Positions 36,078 through 44,627 of a stretch of DNA of 61,347 bases are shown here, one piece after another (within the stretch, counting starts at the first letter, position 1; every line of letters starts with the position of its first letter). The notes under the pieces are model-generated. The model was not told the origin of the DNA. It did no database searches and was given only the letters and a program-made list of their open reading frames with translations. Location of the stretch: the NCBI GenBank assembly GCA_001314805.1, contig LJSY01000024.1, positions 1 to 61,347 of the forward strand. Direction: 5' to 3'. The DNA comes from Rhodobacteraceae bacterium HLUCCO18 (GTDB taxonomy: Bacteria > Pseudomonadota > Alphaproteobacteria > Rhodobacterales > Rhodobacteraceae). A program made the position numbers and the translations under genes.

Positions 36078-37067
36078 TTACTCGGCCAGCGCCGCCTCGG
36101 TGATCACATGGGTGAAGGCACCTTCCGGCACCGACGAGATCACCGGGTCGGAGCCGCCGGCCAGCAGCGTGTCGACCGTGCGCTGGTAGGCCACCTCGTC
36201 AAGGCGTCCGTCGCCGCCTTCGACCAGCAGCCCGATCTCGCGCATCATGCGAAGCTGGTGCTCTTCGGTCTGGGCGCCGGTTTCGTCGTAGTCGAGCACG
36301 ATCATGGCCGCGTCGTCGGGGTTCTCGGCCGCCCACTGCCAGCCGCGCATGGAGGCACGCACGAAGCGGACCATCTTGTCGACGAAGGCCGGATCCTCGA
36401 GGTTCTCCTCAAGCGTCCAGATACCGTCCTCGAGCGTCGCGACATCGTAATCCTCGTACTTGAAGGTCACCAGTTCATCGGGGGAAACGCCCGCGTCGAT
36501 GATCTGCCAGTACTCGTTATAGGTCATGGTCGAGATGCAGTCGGCCTGCCGCTGCAAAAGCGGGTCGACGTTGAAACCCGCCTGCAGAAGCGTGATGCCC
36601 CCTTCGGAGCCATCCACCGGGATGCCCAGCTGGCTCATCCATGACAGGAACGGGTATTCGTTGCCGAAGAACCAGTGCGCCACCGTCTTGCCGGCGAGAT
36701 CGGCAGGCTCCTCGATGCCGGTGTCGGCCCAGCAGCTGAGCATCAGGCCCGAGCGCACGAAGGGCTGGGCGATGTTCACCACCGGAAGCCCCGCCTCGCG
36801 CGCGGCGAGCGCGGACGGCATCCAGTTCAGCATCACGTCGGCGGCCCCACCGGCCAGCACCTGCGGCGGCGCGATGTCGGGCCCGCCCGGCATGATGTTC
36901 ACGTCGAGATTTTCCTCGTCGTAATAGCCGTTCTCCAGCGCCACGTAGTAGCCCGCGAACTGCGCCTGGGTGACCCATTGCAGCTGCAGGTTCACCGTGT
37001 CCTGCGCCTGCGCCATCCCGGTGAGGCCAAGCCCCGCGGCAAAGGCGGTCATGGTGATCCGTTTCAT
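36078..37067 (-). CDS. NMT1/THI5-like ABC transporter substrate-binding protein
   Basis: 329 residues. Signal peptide MKRITMTAFAAGLGLTGMAQA is cleaved before QDTVNLQLQW. The core resembles THI5/NMT1 proteins (LQWVTQAQFAGYYVALENGY; MPGGPDIAPPQVLAGGAADV), which bind pyrimidine-like rings. Located last in the pyrimidine catabolism operon with two permeases and an ATPase, so uracil, thymine or a dihydro form is the likely ligand (inference). A very strong AAGGAGGGAAG Shine-Dalgarno suggests high expression. Terminator downstream. Confidence 0.9.
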   Translation of the reverse strand: MKRITMTAFAAGLGLTGMAQAQDTVNLQLQWVTQAQFAGYYVALENGYYDEENLDVNIMPGGPDIAPPQVLAGGAADVMLNWMPSALAAREAGLPVVNIAQPFVRSGLMLSCWADTGIEEPADLAGKTVAHWFFGNEYPFLSWMSQLGIPVDGSEGGITLLQAGFNVDPLLQRQADCISTMTYNEYWQIIDAGVSPDELVTFKYEDYDVATLEDGIWTLEENLEDPAFVDKMVRFVRASMRGWQWAAENPDDAAMIVLDYDETGAQTEEHQLRMMREIGLLVEGGDGRLDEVAYQRTVDTLLAGGSDPVISSVPEGAFTHVITEAALAE

Positions 37068-37115
37068 TTGTCTTCCCTCCTTGTTGGGTTCGTTTGTTGT
37101 TGGTTCCGTCCGCCC

Positions 37116-38036
37116 TCAGCCCGTTCTTTGCGACGGGTGCCAGAAGGTCAGCCGGCGCTCGATGAAAGCCACAAGCCCGTAGAATGCCGTACCCGCCATC
37201 GCGGCCACGGTTATCGATGCCCAGACCATATCCATGGACAGGCGCCCCACCTCGATTTTTATGCGAAAGCCCATGCCCACCACGGGCGAGCCGAAAAATT
37301 CGGCAACGATGGCCCCGATCAGCGCAAGGGTCGTGCAGATTTTCAACCCGTTGAAGATAAAGGGCATCGCCGTGGGCAGGCGCAGTTTCAGCAAGGACTG
37401 CCAGTAGCTTGCCGCATAGGTGTGCATCAGGTCGCGCTGCATCGCCTCGGAGGCCTTCATCCCCTGCACGCAATTGACCAGCATCGGGAAGAAGACCATG
37501 GCCACGACGACGGCCGCCTTGGATTGCCATCCGAAGCCGAACCACATCACGAGGATGGGTGCCGTGCCCACGATGGGCAGCGCCGCGATGAAGTTGCCCA
37601 CCGGCAGAAGCCCGCGCTGCAGGAAGGGCGAGCGGTCGATGGCCACCGCCGTCAGGAAGGCCGCGCCGCAGCCGATGACATAGCCCGAAAGCGCGCCCTT
37701 CAGGATCGTCTGGCGAAAGTCGGCCCAGAGCGTGGGCGTGTTCTCGGCGAAGGTGGCGGCGATGGCGGAGGGCGCGGGCAGGATGATGGGCGAGATCTCG
37801 TAGAGACGCACGGCCATTTCCCACAGGCCCAGAAGCGTCGCGCCGAAAAGCAGCGGCACAAAGAACCGCACGCCCGCCCCCCGGCCCCGGCTGGCCATGA
37901 TGGCGTTCAGGCCCCATGCGCCCAGCCAGACGGCAAGGATCGCGCCGAGGCGGGGATCGGCGAGAAAGCCGAGCGCCACCAGCGCAACAGCCAGCGCGGG
38001 CATGGTCCAGGGCGGCATGGCGGAAAGGCTCTTCAT
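37116..38036 (-). CDS. ABC transporter permease (BPD type), second permease
   Basis: 306 residues, about six to eight membrane helices. The EAA-loop-like segment is LMHTYAASYWQSLLKLRLPTA near 190, which couples to the ATPase. FFIAALPIVGTAPILVMWFG-type stretch (NFIAALPIVGTAPILVMWF) is typical of NitT/TauT family permeases. It works with the permease at 38128 and the ATPase at 39097. The double palindrome lies in the gap upstream, between the two permease genes. Confidence 0.88.
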   Translation of the reverse strand: MKSLSAMPPWTMPALAVALVALGFLADPRLGAILAVWLGAWGLNAIMASRGRGAGVRFFVPLLFGATLLGLWEMAVRLYEISPIILPAPSAIAATFAENTPTLWADFRQTILKGALSGYVIGCGAAFLTAVAIDRSPFLQRGLLPVGNFIAALPIVGTAPILVMWFGFGWQSKAAVVVAMVFFPMLVNCVQGMKASEAMQRDLMHTYAASYWQSLLKLRLPTAMPFIFNGLKICTTLALIGAIVAEFFGSPVVGMGFRIKIEVGRLSMDMVWASITVAAMAGTAFYGLVAFIERRLTFWHPSQRTG

Positions 38037-38071
38037 GGCCGCCCCCTGGACGGGAAACGCGCGCTGTCTCG

Positions 38072-38115
38072 CCGTTTTCTTCGAAGAAAACGGGCCGAAA
38101 ATGCCGGCATTTTCG
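38072..38115. repeat. Double-palindrome intercistronic element, copy 2
   Basis: A 22-base perfect palindrome centred on TTCGAA (38072-38093) and a 20-base one centred on GCCGGC (38096-38115), both with A4/T4 tracts. Read with the minus-strand operon the order is GCCGGC then TTCGAA, starting 12 bases after the first permease stop. This equals copy 1 at 18637-18685 in order and position relative to a stop codon. Confidence 0.85.
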
Positions 38116-38127
38116 CCCCCGCCCCGC

Positions 38128-39087
38128 TCATCGGTCGAGCCCCATGCGCCGGAGCGTCATCCGCTCGATCAGGCTCAGCGTCGCCACCAGCGCCGCCGCA
38201 CAGATCGCCGCCATGAAAAGCGCCGACCAGATCTGGATCGTCTGCCCGTAATAGCTGCCGGTCAGAAGCCGCGCGCCGAGGCCGAAGCGTGCGCCGGTGG
38301 GCAGCTCCGCCACGATGGTCCCCACCAGCGCGGCGGCCACGCCCACCTTCATCGAGGCGAAGAGGAACGGCACCGAGGCCGGAAGGCGCAGTTTCCAGAA
38401 GGTCTCGGCCCCGCTGGCCGAATAGGTGCGCAGAAGGTCGAGGTCCATCGCGCCGGGGCTGCGCAGCCCCTTCACCATGCCCACCACCACGGGAAAGAAG
38501 CTGAGATAGGCCGAGATCAGCGATTTCGGGATCAGCCCCTCCAGCCCGATGGAATTCAGCACCACGATGATCATCGGCGCGATGGCGAGGATGGGAATCG
38601 TCTGGCTGGCGATGGCCCAGGGCATGACGGACATGTCCATCGCCCGATTGTGGACGATCCCCACAGCCAGAAGAATCCCCGCAAGCCCGCCGATGACGAA
38701 GCCCATCAGCGTCGGCGCCAGCGTTTGCCAGGCGTGGAAGAACAGGCTCCGCGGATTGGGCCGGTATTCGCCGCGCCGCTCGCGCAGGACCGGCTCGCCC
38801 ATCGTGGTGTTCCAAAGCTCGGCTGCCACCTGATGCGGCGCGGGCAGGACGGGACGTTCTTGGCTCATGGCGTCGGCGATGATCTCGCCCGCGGTCAGCT
38901 CCACCCCCTGGCGTTGCGCGGTGTCGAGCGTCCAGGCGCGGTTGAGGCCGATGGCGGCGGCATACCAGAGCGCGATGATGCAGGCGACCACGGTCAGAAC
39001 GGGAAGGACGGCGCCCGAAACGCGCCCGAGGCCCCGGCCGAGCGCGCCGATGCCGCCACCGGCGGCGGTGTCGGCGGTCGCGCTCAT
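38128..39087 (-). CDS. ABC transporter permease (BPD type), first permease
   Basis: 319 residues. An N-terminal Gly-rich segment precedes a first helix (AVLPVLTVVACIIALWYAAAI), an extended periplasmic-type region, then the permease core with the coupling loop LLRTYSASGAETFWKLRLPAS near 235. NitT/TauT-type permease, partner of the gene at 37116. It starts nine bases after the ATPase stop. The periplasmic insertion of about 90 residues between helix 1 and the core is longer than in its partner. Confidence 0.88.
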   Translation of the reverse strand: MSATADTAAGGGIGALGRGLGRVSGAVLPVLTVVACIIALWYAAAIGLNRAWTLDTAQRQGVELTAGEIIADAMSQERPVLPAPHQVAAELWNTTMGEPVLRERRGEYRPNPRSLFFHAWQTLAPTLMGFVIGGLAGILLAVGIVHNRAMDMSVMPWAIASQTIPILAIAPMIIVVLNSIGLEGLIPKSLISAYLSFFPVVVGMVKGLRSPGAMDLDLLRTYSASGAETFWKLRLPASVPFLFASMKVGVAAALVGTIVAELPTGARFGLGARLLTGSYYGQTIQIWSALFMAAICAAALVATLSLIERMTLRRMGLDR

Positions 39088-39096
39088 ATGCCGGCC

Positions 39097-39909
39097 TCAG
39101 TCTTCATAGGCATGCCCCGCCCTCAGCCCCTCGCGAACCCGATGCGCTATGGCCAGAAACTCGGGCGTGTCGCGGATATCAAGCGGACGCTCGGCCGGCA
39201 GGTCGCTTTCGATCACGTCGGTGATCCGGCCGGGACGCGGGCTCATCACCACGATCCGGGTCGACAGATAGACCGCCTCGGGGATCGAGTGGGTGACGAA
39301 GCCGATGGTCTTTTCCGTTCGCTTCCACAATGCGAGCAACTGCTCGTTGAGGTGGTCGCGCACGATCTCGTCAAGCGCGCCGAAAGGTTCGTCCATCAAG
39401 AGCAGGTCGGCGTCGAAGGCAAGCGCCCGCGCGATCGAGGCGCGCTGCTGCATGCCCCCCGACAACTGCCACGGGAATTTCTTGCCGAAGCCTTCAAGAT
39501 CAACAAGTTGCAACACGTCCTTCACGCGGCGATCCTGCTCGGCCCGGTCGAAGCCCATGATCTCTAGCGGCAGCATGATGTTCTTTTCGATCGTGCGCCA
39601 CGGGTAAAGCCCCGCCGCCTGGAAGACGTAGCCATAGGCGCGGCTCCGTCGGGCCTCGTCCGGGGTCATGCCGTTGACGGTGATGGAGCCACCCGTGGGA
39701 TGTTCCAGCGCCGCGATGACGCGCAGCAAGGTGGTCTTGCCGCAGCCGGAGGGGCCGATGAAGCTTACGAAATCGCCCTTGTTGATGGTGAGATTGACGT
39801 CGCGCAGCGCCTGAACCGGGCCGTCCGCCGTCTGGAACGTCAGGTCGAGCCCGCGCGCCTCGATCACGGGCGCGGGCTCCGTCTTCGGTATCTGCGCTGC
39901 CATGCTCAC
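39097..39909 (-). CDS. ABC transporter ATP-binding protein
   Basis: 270 residues. Walker A GPSGCGKTTLL (near 53), Q-loop VFQAAGLYPW, signature LSGGMQQRASIARALA, Walker B LLLMDEPFGALDE and switch His in THSIPEA. Powers the two-permease NMT1-type importer of this operon. The GTG at 39909 lies five bases after GGAGAGG; the ATG two codons later is an alternative start. A 78-base gap separates it from hydA. Confidence 0.92.
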   Translation of the reverse strand: MSMAAQIPKTEPAPVIEARGLDLTFQTADGPVQALRDVNLTINKGDFVSFIGPSGCGKTTLLRVIAALEHPTGGSITVNGMTPDEARRSRAYGYVFQAAGLYPWRTIEKNIMLPLEIMGFDRAEQDRRVKDVLQLVDLEGFGKKFPWQLSGGMQQRASIARALAFDADLLLMDEPFGALDEIVRDHLNEQLLALWKRTEKTIGFVTHSIPEAVYLSTRIVVMSPRPGRITDVIESDLPAERPLDIRDTPEFLAIAHRVREGLRAGHAYED

Positions 39910-39987
39910 GCGCGCCTCTCCCGACCCTTGGCGCGGCCACTTGAAGACTTCGCCACATCTTGTTGATTCAAAACCGGTTCCAGGGCG

Positions 39988-41442
39988 TCACACACCCGTC
40001 ACCGGAATGCCCGACCGCTCCACCGGACGCGGCGCGGTCAGTTCCTTCCACTGGCTGAGTGCGCGGTTGACCGAGCCGTTCGGCGGGCGCTTCACGAAAC
40101 GCCCATGACCTTCCTGCGTGCGCACCTCGCCGTCATGGATCGCCACATGCCCCCGCGTGAGCGTGAAGCGCGGCAGGCCGGTGACCTCCTTGCCCTCGAA
40201 GACGTTGTAATCGATGGCCGATTGCTGGGCGCCTGCGGTGATGGTCTTGGATTTCTCGGGGTCCCAGACGACGATATCTGCATCGGCGCCGACGAGGATC
40301 GCCCCCTTCTTCGGATAACAATTCAGGATCTTGGCGATGTTTGTGGATGTGACGGCAACAAACTCGTTCGGGGTCAGACGGCCCGTCTTCACGCCATGGG
40401 TCCAGAGCATCGGCATCCGGTCCTCGAGGCCCCCGGTCCCGTTCGGGATCTTGGTGAAATCGCCCACGCCGGTGCGCTTCTGCTCGGTGGTGAAGGCGCA
40501 ATGGTCCGTCGCCACCACGGACAGGGAGCCCGAGGCGAGACCGGCCCAGAGGCTGTCCTGATGCTGCTTGTTGCGGAAGGGCGGAGACATCACGCGCCGC
40601 GCGGCATGGTCCCAGTCGGGGTGGAAATACTCGCTTTCGTCCAGCGTCAGGTGCTGGATCAGCGGCTCGCCCCAGACGCGCTTGCCCAGCTGCTTGGCGC
40701 GCCGGATCGCCTCATGCGCCTCCTCGCAGGAGACATGCACGACGTATAGCGGCACGCCCGCCATGTCGGCGATCATCACCGCGCGGTTCGTGGCCTCGCC
40801 CTCCACCTGGGACGGCCGCGAATAGGCATGCCCCTCGGGACCGGTATTGCCTTCGGCCAGAAGCTTCTGCTGCAGCTCGGCCACCACGTCGCCGTTCTCG
40901 GCATGGACCATGGCGATGGCACCCAGCTCCGACAGCCGCTTGAACGAGGCGAAGAGCTCATCGTCATTGACCATGAGCGCGCCCTTGTAGGCCATGAAAT
41001 GCTTGAAGGTGTTGATGCCGCGGTCGCGGACGACGCCTTCCATTTCGTCGAAGACCTGCTCGCCCCACCAGGTCACGGCCATGTGGAACGAGTAGTCGCA
41101 ATTGGCCCGCGTCGACTTGTTGTCCCACATCTGCAGAGCGTCAAACAGGCCCTGTCCGGGGCTGGGCAGCGCGAAATCGACCACCATCGTCGTGCCGCCC
41201 GACAGGGCCGCGCGCGTCCCGCTTTCGAAATCGTCGGTCGAATAGGTGCCCATGAAGGGCATCTCGAGATGGGTGTGCGGATCGATGCCGCCCGGCATGA
41301 CGTAGCAGCCCGTGGCGTCGAGAACCGTGTCGCCTTTCAGGTCCTTGCCTATCTCGGTGATCATGCCGTTTTCCACGAGAACATCCGCCTCGTAGCTGAG
41401 GTCCGCGGTCACCACCGTTCCGCCCTTGATCACCGTGCTCAT
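39988..41442 (-). CDS. hydA: Dihydropyrimidinase (D-hydantoinase)
   Basis: 484 residues. Metal-site motif GGIDPHTHLEMPFMG near 55; carboxylated Lys in FMAYKGALMV near 148; HVSCEEAHE and the ATDHCAFTTEQK Asp region near 310. Hydrolyses dihydrouracil or dihydrothymine to the N-carbamoyl beta-amino acid, step two of reductive pyrimidine breakdown. GGGGAG seven bases upstream fits ATG 41442; a TTG two codons earlier lacks this. Sits between the small lipoprotein gene and the ABC ATPase in one operon. Confidence 0.95.
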   Translation of the reverse strand: MSTVIKGGTVVTADLSYEADVLVENGMITEIGKDLKGDTVLDATGCYVMPGGIDPHTHLEMPFMGTYSTDDFESGTRAALSGGTTMVVDFALPSPGQGLFDALQMWDNKSTRANCDYSFHMAVTWWGEQVFDEMEGVVRDRGINTFKHFMAYKGALMVNDDELFASFKRLSELGAIAMVHAENGDVVAELQQKLLAEGNTGPEGHAYSRPSQVEGEATNRAVMIADMAGVPLYVVHVSCEEAHEAIRRAKQLGKRVWGEPLIQHLTLDESEYFHPDWDHAARRVMSPPFRNKQHQDSLWAGLASGSLSVVATDHCAFTTEQKRTGVGDFTKIPNGTGGLEDRMPMLWTHGVKTGRLTPNEFVAVTSTNIAKILNCYPKKGAILVGADADIVVWDPEKSKTITAGAQQSAIDYNVFEGKEVTGLPRFTLTRGHVAIHDGEVRTQEGHGRFVKRPPNGSVNRALSQWKELTAPRPVERSGIPVTGV

Positions 41443-41470
41443 AAGCAATCTCCCCGTTGTTATCCCGGCG

Positions 41471-41725
41471 TCACTGCGGCCGGGTGCAGATCATACGTCC
41501 ATCCCGCGTCAGAAGCGGCAGAAAGGTCACCTCGACCGGACCGACATAGCGATACCAGTAGCAGCCGTCGCTTTCGATCCGGACGTTGGACATGTCCTGT
41601 CCGGGCGCGACAAGCGCCGCGAGCTGTTCGGTCAGCGGCTCGCTTTCGCCCTCCGGCGTCGGCGGCGCGCCGCAAGCGGCAAGGGCCAGCACCATCGGCG
41701 CCGCCAGGTATGTGTTTCGGATCAT
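41471..41725 (-). CDS. Small lipoprotein inside the pyrimidine operon
   Basis: 84 residues. A signal peptide ends in lipobox LAAC (Cys18), followed by a short mature part with SDGCYWYRYVGPVEVTFLPLL and a C-terminal Cys, giving two Cys that could pair. The ATG overlaps the upstream hydrolase stop (ATGA) and GGAG lies eight bases before it, so it is translationally coupled to the pathway. Function unknown. A periplasmic or envelope accessory to uptake is a guess. No frame damage is seen. Confidence 0.75.
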   Translation of the reverse strand: MIRNTYLAAPMVLALAACGAPPTPEGESEPLTEQLAALVAPGQDMSNVRIESDGCYWYRYVGPVEVTFLPLLTRDGRMICTRPQ

Positions 41726-42972
41726 TCCACGATCTCCGCAGTTTCCACCACGGCGTGGAATAGCACATCGGCCCCCGCTGTCGCCCACTGAGGCGATATT
41801 TCTTCGGCTTCGTTGTGCGAAAGCCCATCGACGCAGGGACACATGACCATCGCGGTCGGCGCCACGTCGTTGATCCAGCAGGCGTCATGGCCTGCGCCGG
41901 ACACGATGTCCATGTGGGAATATCCAAGCTTTTCAGCAGCCTGGCGGATGGCGCTCACGCAACCTTCGTCGAAGGCCGGCGGGTCGAACTGCCCCACGAT
42001 CTGGGCCTCGAAGCTCACCCCGATATCCTCGCAAAGTTTGGGCGCGCGCTCCATGAACTCGTCGACCATGCCGTTCAACTTGTCGAGAAGGTGGGTCCGC
42101 AGGTCGACCGTGAAGACAACGCGGCCCGGAATGATGTTGCGCGAGTTCGGATAGACGTCGATATGGCCGATGGCGCCCACCGCGTTCGGCTGGTTCTTCA
42201 TCGCGATCTCGTGGACAAGCTCGGTGACAAGCGCGAGGCCCCGTCCGGCGTTCTTGCGCATGTGCATGGGCGTGGAGCCGGTATGGCTCTCCTTGCCGGT
42301 CACCGTGCATTCGATCCAGCGCAGGCCCTGCCCGTGGGTGACGACGCCGATATCCTTGCCTTCCGCCTCCAGGATCGGGCCCTGTTCGATATGCAGCTCG
42401 AAGAAGGCGTGCATCTTCCGGTCGCCGACCTTCTCCTCGCCCTTCCAGCCGATCCGCTCCAGCTCGTCGCCGAAGCGCTTGCCCTTGGCGTCCACCCGTT
42501 CATAGGCCCAGTCGAGGTCATGCTTGCCCGCGAACACGCCCGAGGCGAGCATGGCGGGCGCGAAGCGCGTCCCCTCCTCGTTGGTCCAGTTGGTGACCAC
42601 GATGGGGTGTTTCGTCCTGATGCCGAGGTCGTTGAGCGTGCGGATGATCTCCAGCCCGCCGAGAACGCCCAGAACGCCATCATATTTCCCGCCCGTGGGC
42701 TGGGTGTCGAGATGCGAGCCCACATAGACCGGCAGAGCGTCGGGGTCGGTGCCCTCGCGGCGCGCGAACATGTTGCCGATCTCGTCGACGCCCATGGTCA
42801 TGCCGGCCTCTTCGCACCAGCGCTGGAACAGGTGCCGCCCCTCGCTGTCCTCGTCGGTCAGCGTCTGGCGGTTGTTGCCGCCGGCGATGCCGGGGCCGAT
42901 CTTCGCCATCTCCATCAGGCTGTCCCACAGCCGCTCGCCATTGATTTTCAGGTTCTCGCCGGGTGCGGCCAT
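41722..42972 (-). CDS. M20-type N-carbamoyl-beta-amino acid hydrolase (beta-ureidopropionase-like)
   Basis: 416 residues. Metal ligands appear in VGSHLDTQPTGGKYDG near 85, NEEGTRF near 131, HIEQGP near 195 and GAGHDACWI near 365. Subfamily members cleave N-carbamoyl amino acids or allantoate; the hydA neighbour points to N-carbamoyl-beta-alanine or its methyl form, releasing NH3, CO2 and the beta-amino acid. Expected to be a cytosolic dimer. Seventy-two bases separate it from the aminotransferase upstream; overlaps the lipoprotein start. Confidence 0.9.
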   Translation of the reverse strand: MAAPGENLKINGERLWDSLMEMAKIGPGIAGGNNRQTLTDEDSEGRHLFQRWCEEAGMTMGVDEIGNMFARREGTDPDALPVYVGSHLDTQPTGGKYDGVLGVLGGLEIIRTLNDLGIRTKHPIVVTNWTNEEGTRFAPAMLASGVFAGKHDLDWAYERVDAKGKRFGDELERIGWKGEEKVGDRKMHAFFELHIEQGPILEAEGKDIGVVTHGQGLRWIECTVTGKESHTGSTPMHMRKNAGRGLALVTELVHEIAMKNQPNAVGAIGHIDVYPNSRNIIPGRVVFTVDLRTHLLDKLNGMVDEFMERAPKLCEDIGVSFEAQIVGQFDPPAFDEGCVSAIRQAAEKLGYSHMDIVSGAGHDACWINDVAPTAMVMCPCVDGLSHNEAEEISPQWATAGADVLFHAVVETAEIVE

Positions 42973-43044
42973 GGTACTTCCCTTGTCGTCGTCGTGCCGG
43001 TTGCCCCGGGGAGGGGGAAACGCCCTTGCAGGCGCTTGCCCCGC

Positions 43045-44376
43045 TCAGTGCAGCCGTTTCAGAATGTCCCTGAGCGTGCCGAAGAGCGTATCGATATGCC
43101 CTTTCTCGATGATCAGCGGCGGGGACAGCGCGATGATATCTCCTGTCGTCCGGATCAGGACATTGTGCTCATAGGCATCGAGGAACGCGCTGAAGGCCCG
43201 CTTGGTCGGCTCGCCCGCGATGGGTTCCAGCTCGATCCCCGCGATCAGCCCCATGTTGCGGATGTCGATCACATGCGGGCAGTCGGCCAGCGAATGGACC
43301 GCGTCCTCCCAGTAGCCGGCAAGGTCGGCGGCACGTTCGAACAGCCCCTCTTCCTTGTAGGTCTCGAGCGTGGCGATCCCGGCCGCCGAGGCGATCGGGT
43401 TGCCCGAATAGGTGTAGCCGTGGAAGAGCTCGATCATGTGCTCGGGGCCGGCCATGAAGGCGTCGTGGATTTCCTTCGTGGCCAGCACCGCGCCCATCGG
43501 GATCACGCCGTTCGTCAGCCCCTTGGCGCAGGTGATGAGGTCGGGCATCACGTCGAAATGATCCGCCGCGAAGGGCGAGCCGAGGCGGCCGAAGCCGGTG
43601 ATGACCTCGTCGAAGATCAAGAGGATACCGTGTTTCGTACAGATCTCGCGCAGCCGCTGGAGGTAGCCCTTCGGCGGGATCAGCACGCCGGTGGAGCCCG
43701 CCATCGGCTCCACGATGACGGCGGCCACCGTCTCGGGGCCATGCAGCGTCACGATCCGCTCCAGCTCGTCGGCAAGGTCGCCGCCATGCTCGGGCTGGCC
43801 GCGGGTGAACGCGTTCTTCTCGGGCAGATGGGTGTGCGGCAGATGATCCACACCCGTCAACAATGAGCCGAAGAATTTCCGATTGTTGACGATACCGCCG
43901 ACCGAGATACCGCCGAAATTCACCCCGTGATAGCCGCGCTCGCGTCCGATCAGGCGGGTCCGCGTGCCCTGCCCGATGACGCGCTGATAGGCGATGGCGA
44001 TCTTCAGCGCGGTCTCCACGCTTTCCGATCCCGAATTGGTGAAGAAGACATGCTCGAACGGCTCGGGCGCCATGTCGCGCAGCCGGTTGGCAAGCTCGAA
44101 GGCCTTGGGATGACCCATCTGGAAGGCCGGGGCGTAGTCGAGTTCGCCCGCCTGCTGCTGGATCGCTTCGACGATCTTCGGGCGGTTATGGCCCGCGTTG
44201 CAGCACCACAGCCCCGCGGTGCCGTCCAGCACCTCGCGCCCGTCTGCCGTGCGATAATGCATGCGGTCGGCGCTGACGAACATGCGCGGATTCTTCTTGA
44301 ACTGCCGGTTGGCCGTGAACGGCATCCAGAAGGCGGACAGGTCGTTCGGAACCGGGTTGATGCGGTCAAGGGCCAT
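43045..44376 (-). CDS. Class III aminotransferase, beta-alanine:pyruvate type
   Basis: 443 residues. PLP Lys in LITCAKGLTNG near 288, PLP phosphate region TNSGSESVETALK near 100 and IVEPMAGSTGVLIPP with the DEVITGFGR Asp. Matches omega-amino acid:pyruvate transaminases; here it should convert beta-alanine or beta-aminoisobutyrate to the malonate semialdehyde. GGGGAG seven bases before ATG 44376 sets the start. First gene of the operon, with a RutR-like palindrome 58 bases upstream. Confidence 0.9.
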   Translation of the reverse strand: MALDRINPVPNDLSAFWMPFTANRQFKKNPRMFVSADRMHYRTADGREVLDGTAGLWCCNAGHNRPKIVEAIQQQAGELDYAPAFQMGHPKAFELANRLRDMAPEPFEHVFFTNSGSESVETALKIAIAYQRVIGQGTRTRLIGRERGYHGVNFGGISVGGIVNNRKFFGSLLTGVDHLPHTHLPEKNAFTRGQPEHGGDLADELERIVTLHGPETVAAVIVEPMAGSTGVLIPPKGYLQRLREICTKHGILLIFDEVITGFGRLGSPFAADHFDVMPDLITCAKGLTNGVIPMGAVLATKEIHDAFMAGPEHMIELFHGYTYSGNPIASAAGIATLETYKEEGLFERAADLAGYWEDAVHSLADCPHVIDIRNMGLIAGIELEPIAGEPTKRAFSAFLDAYEHNVLIRTTGDIIALSPPLIIEKGHIDTLFGTLRDILKRLH

Positions 44377-44627
44377 GTCGGCACTCCCCAAATCGGCCCC
44401 GGTCCTGCGCCGCCGGGTGCCTTCATTTTCTTTTTGACCAAACGGTCAAGACCACGCTAGCAGAGGCGCCGTGCCAGTCAACGGGGCCAAGGTGGATTGT
44501 CCTTGAGCACAAGCCCGAAGACAAGCCAAATGATGCCGCGCATGGCACCACTGCCCGAGCCATGGGCAGGCGGTGGATGGGCCCGGATGCGGCGCGCGAC
44601 CGAAAAGGGGGCCGAAGGGGAACGGCG
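44377..44627. promoter_or_regulatory. Divergent control region: catabolic operon / RutR-like regulator
   Basis: 251 bases between the aminotransferase and the divergent TetR gene. It holds the perfect palindrome TTGACC-AAAC-GGTCAA at 44434-44449 and the Shine-Dalgarno sites of both genes. One site could control both directions. Confidence 0.65.
44434..44449. promoter_or_regulatory. RutR-like operator 1
   Basis: TTGACCAAACGGTCAA matches the E. coli RutR consensus TTGACCAnnTGGTCAA at all but one fixed position. Its arms are perfect complements. It is 58 bases before the aminotransferase ATG and about 180 before the RutR-like gene, suited to repression of both. Confidence 0.75.
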
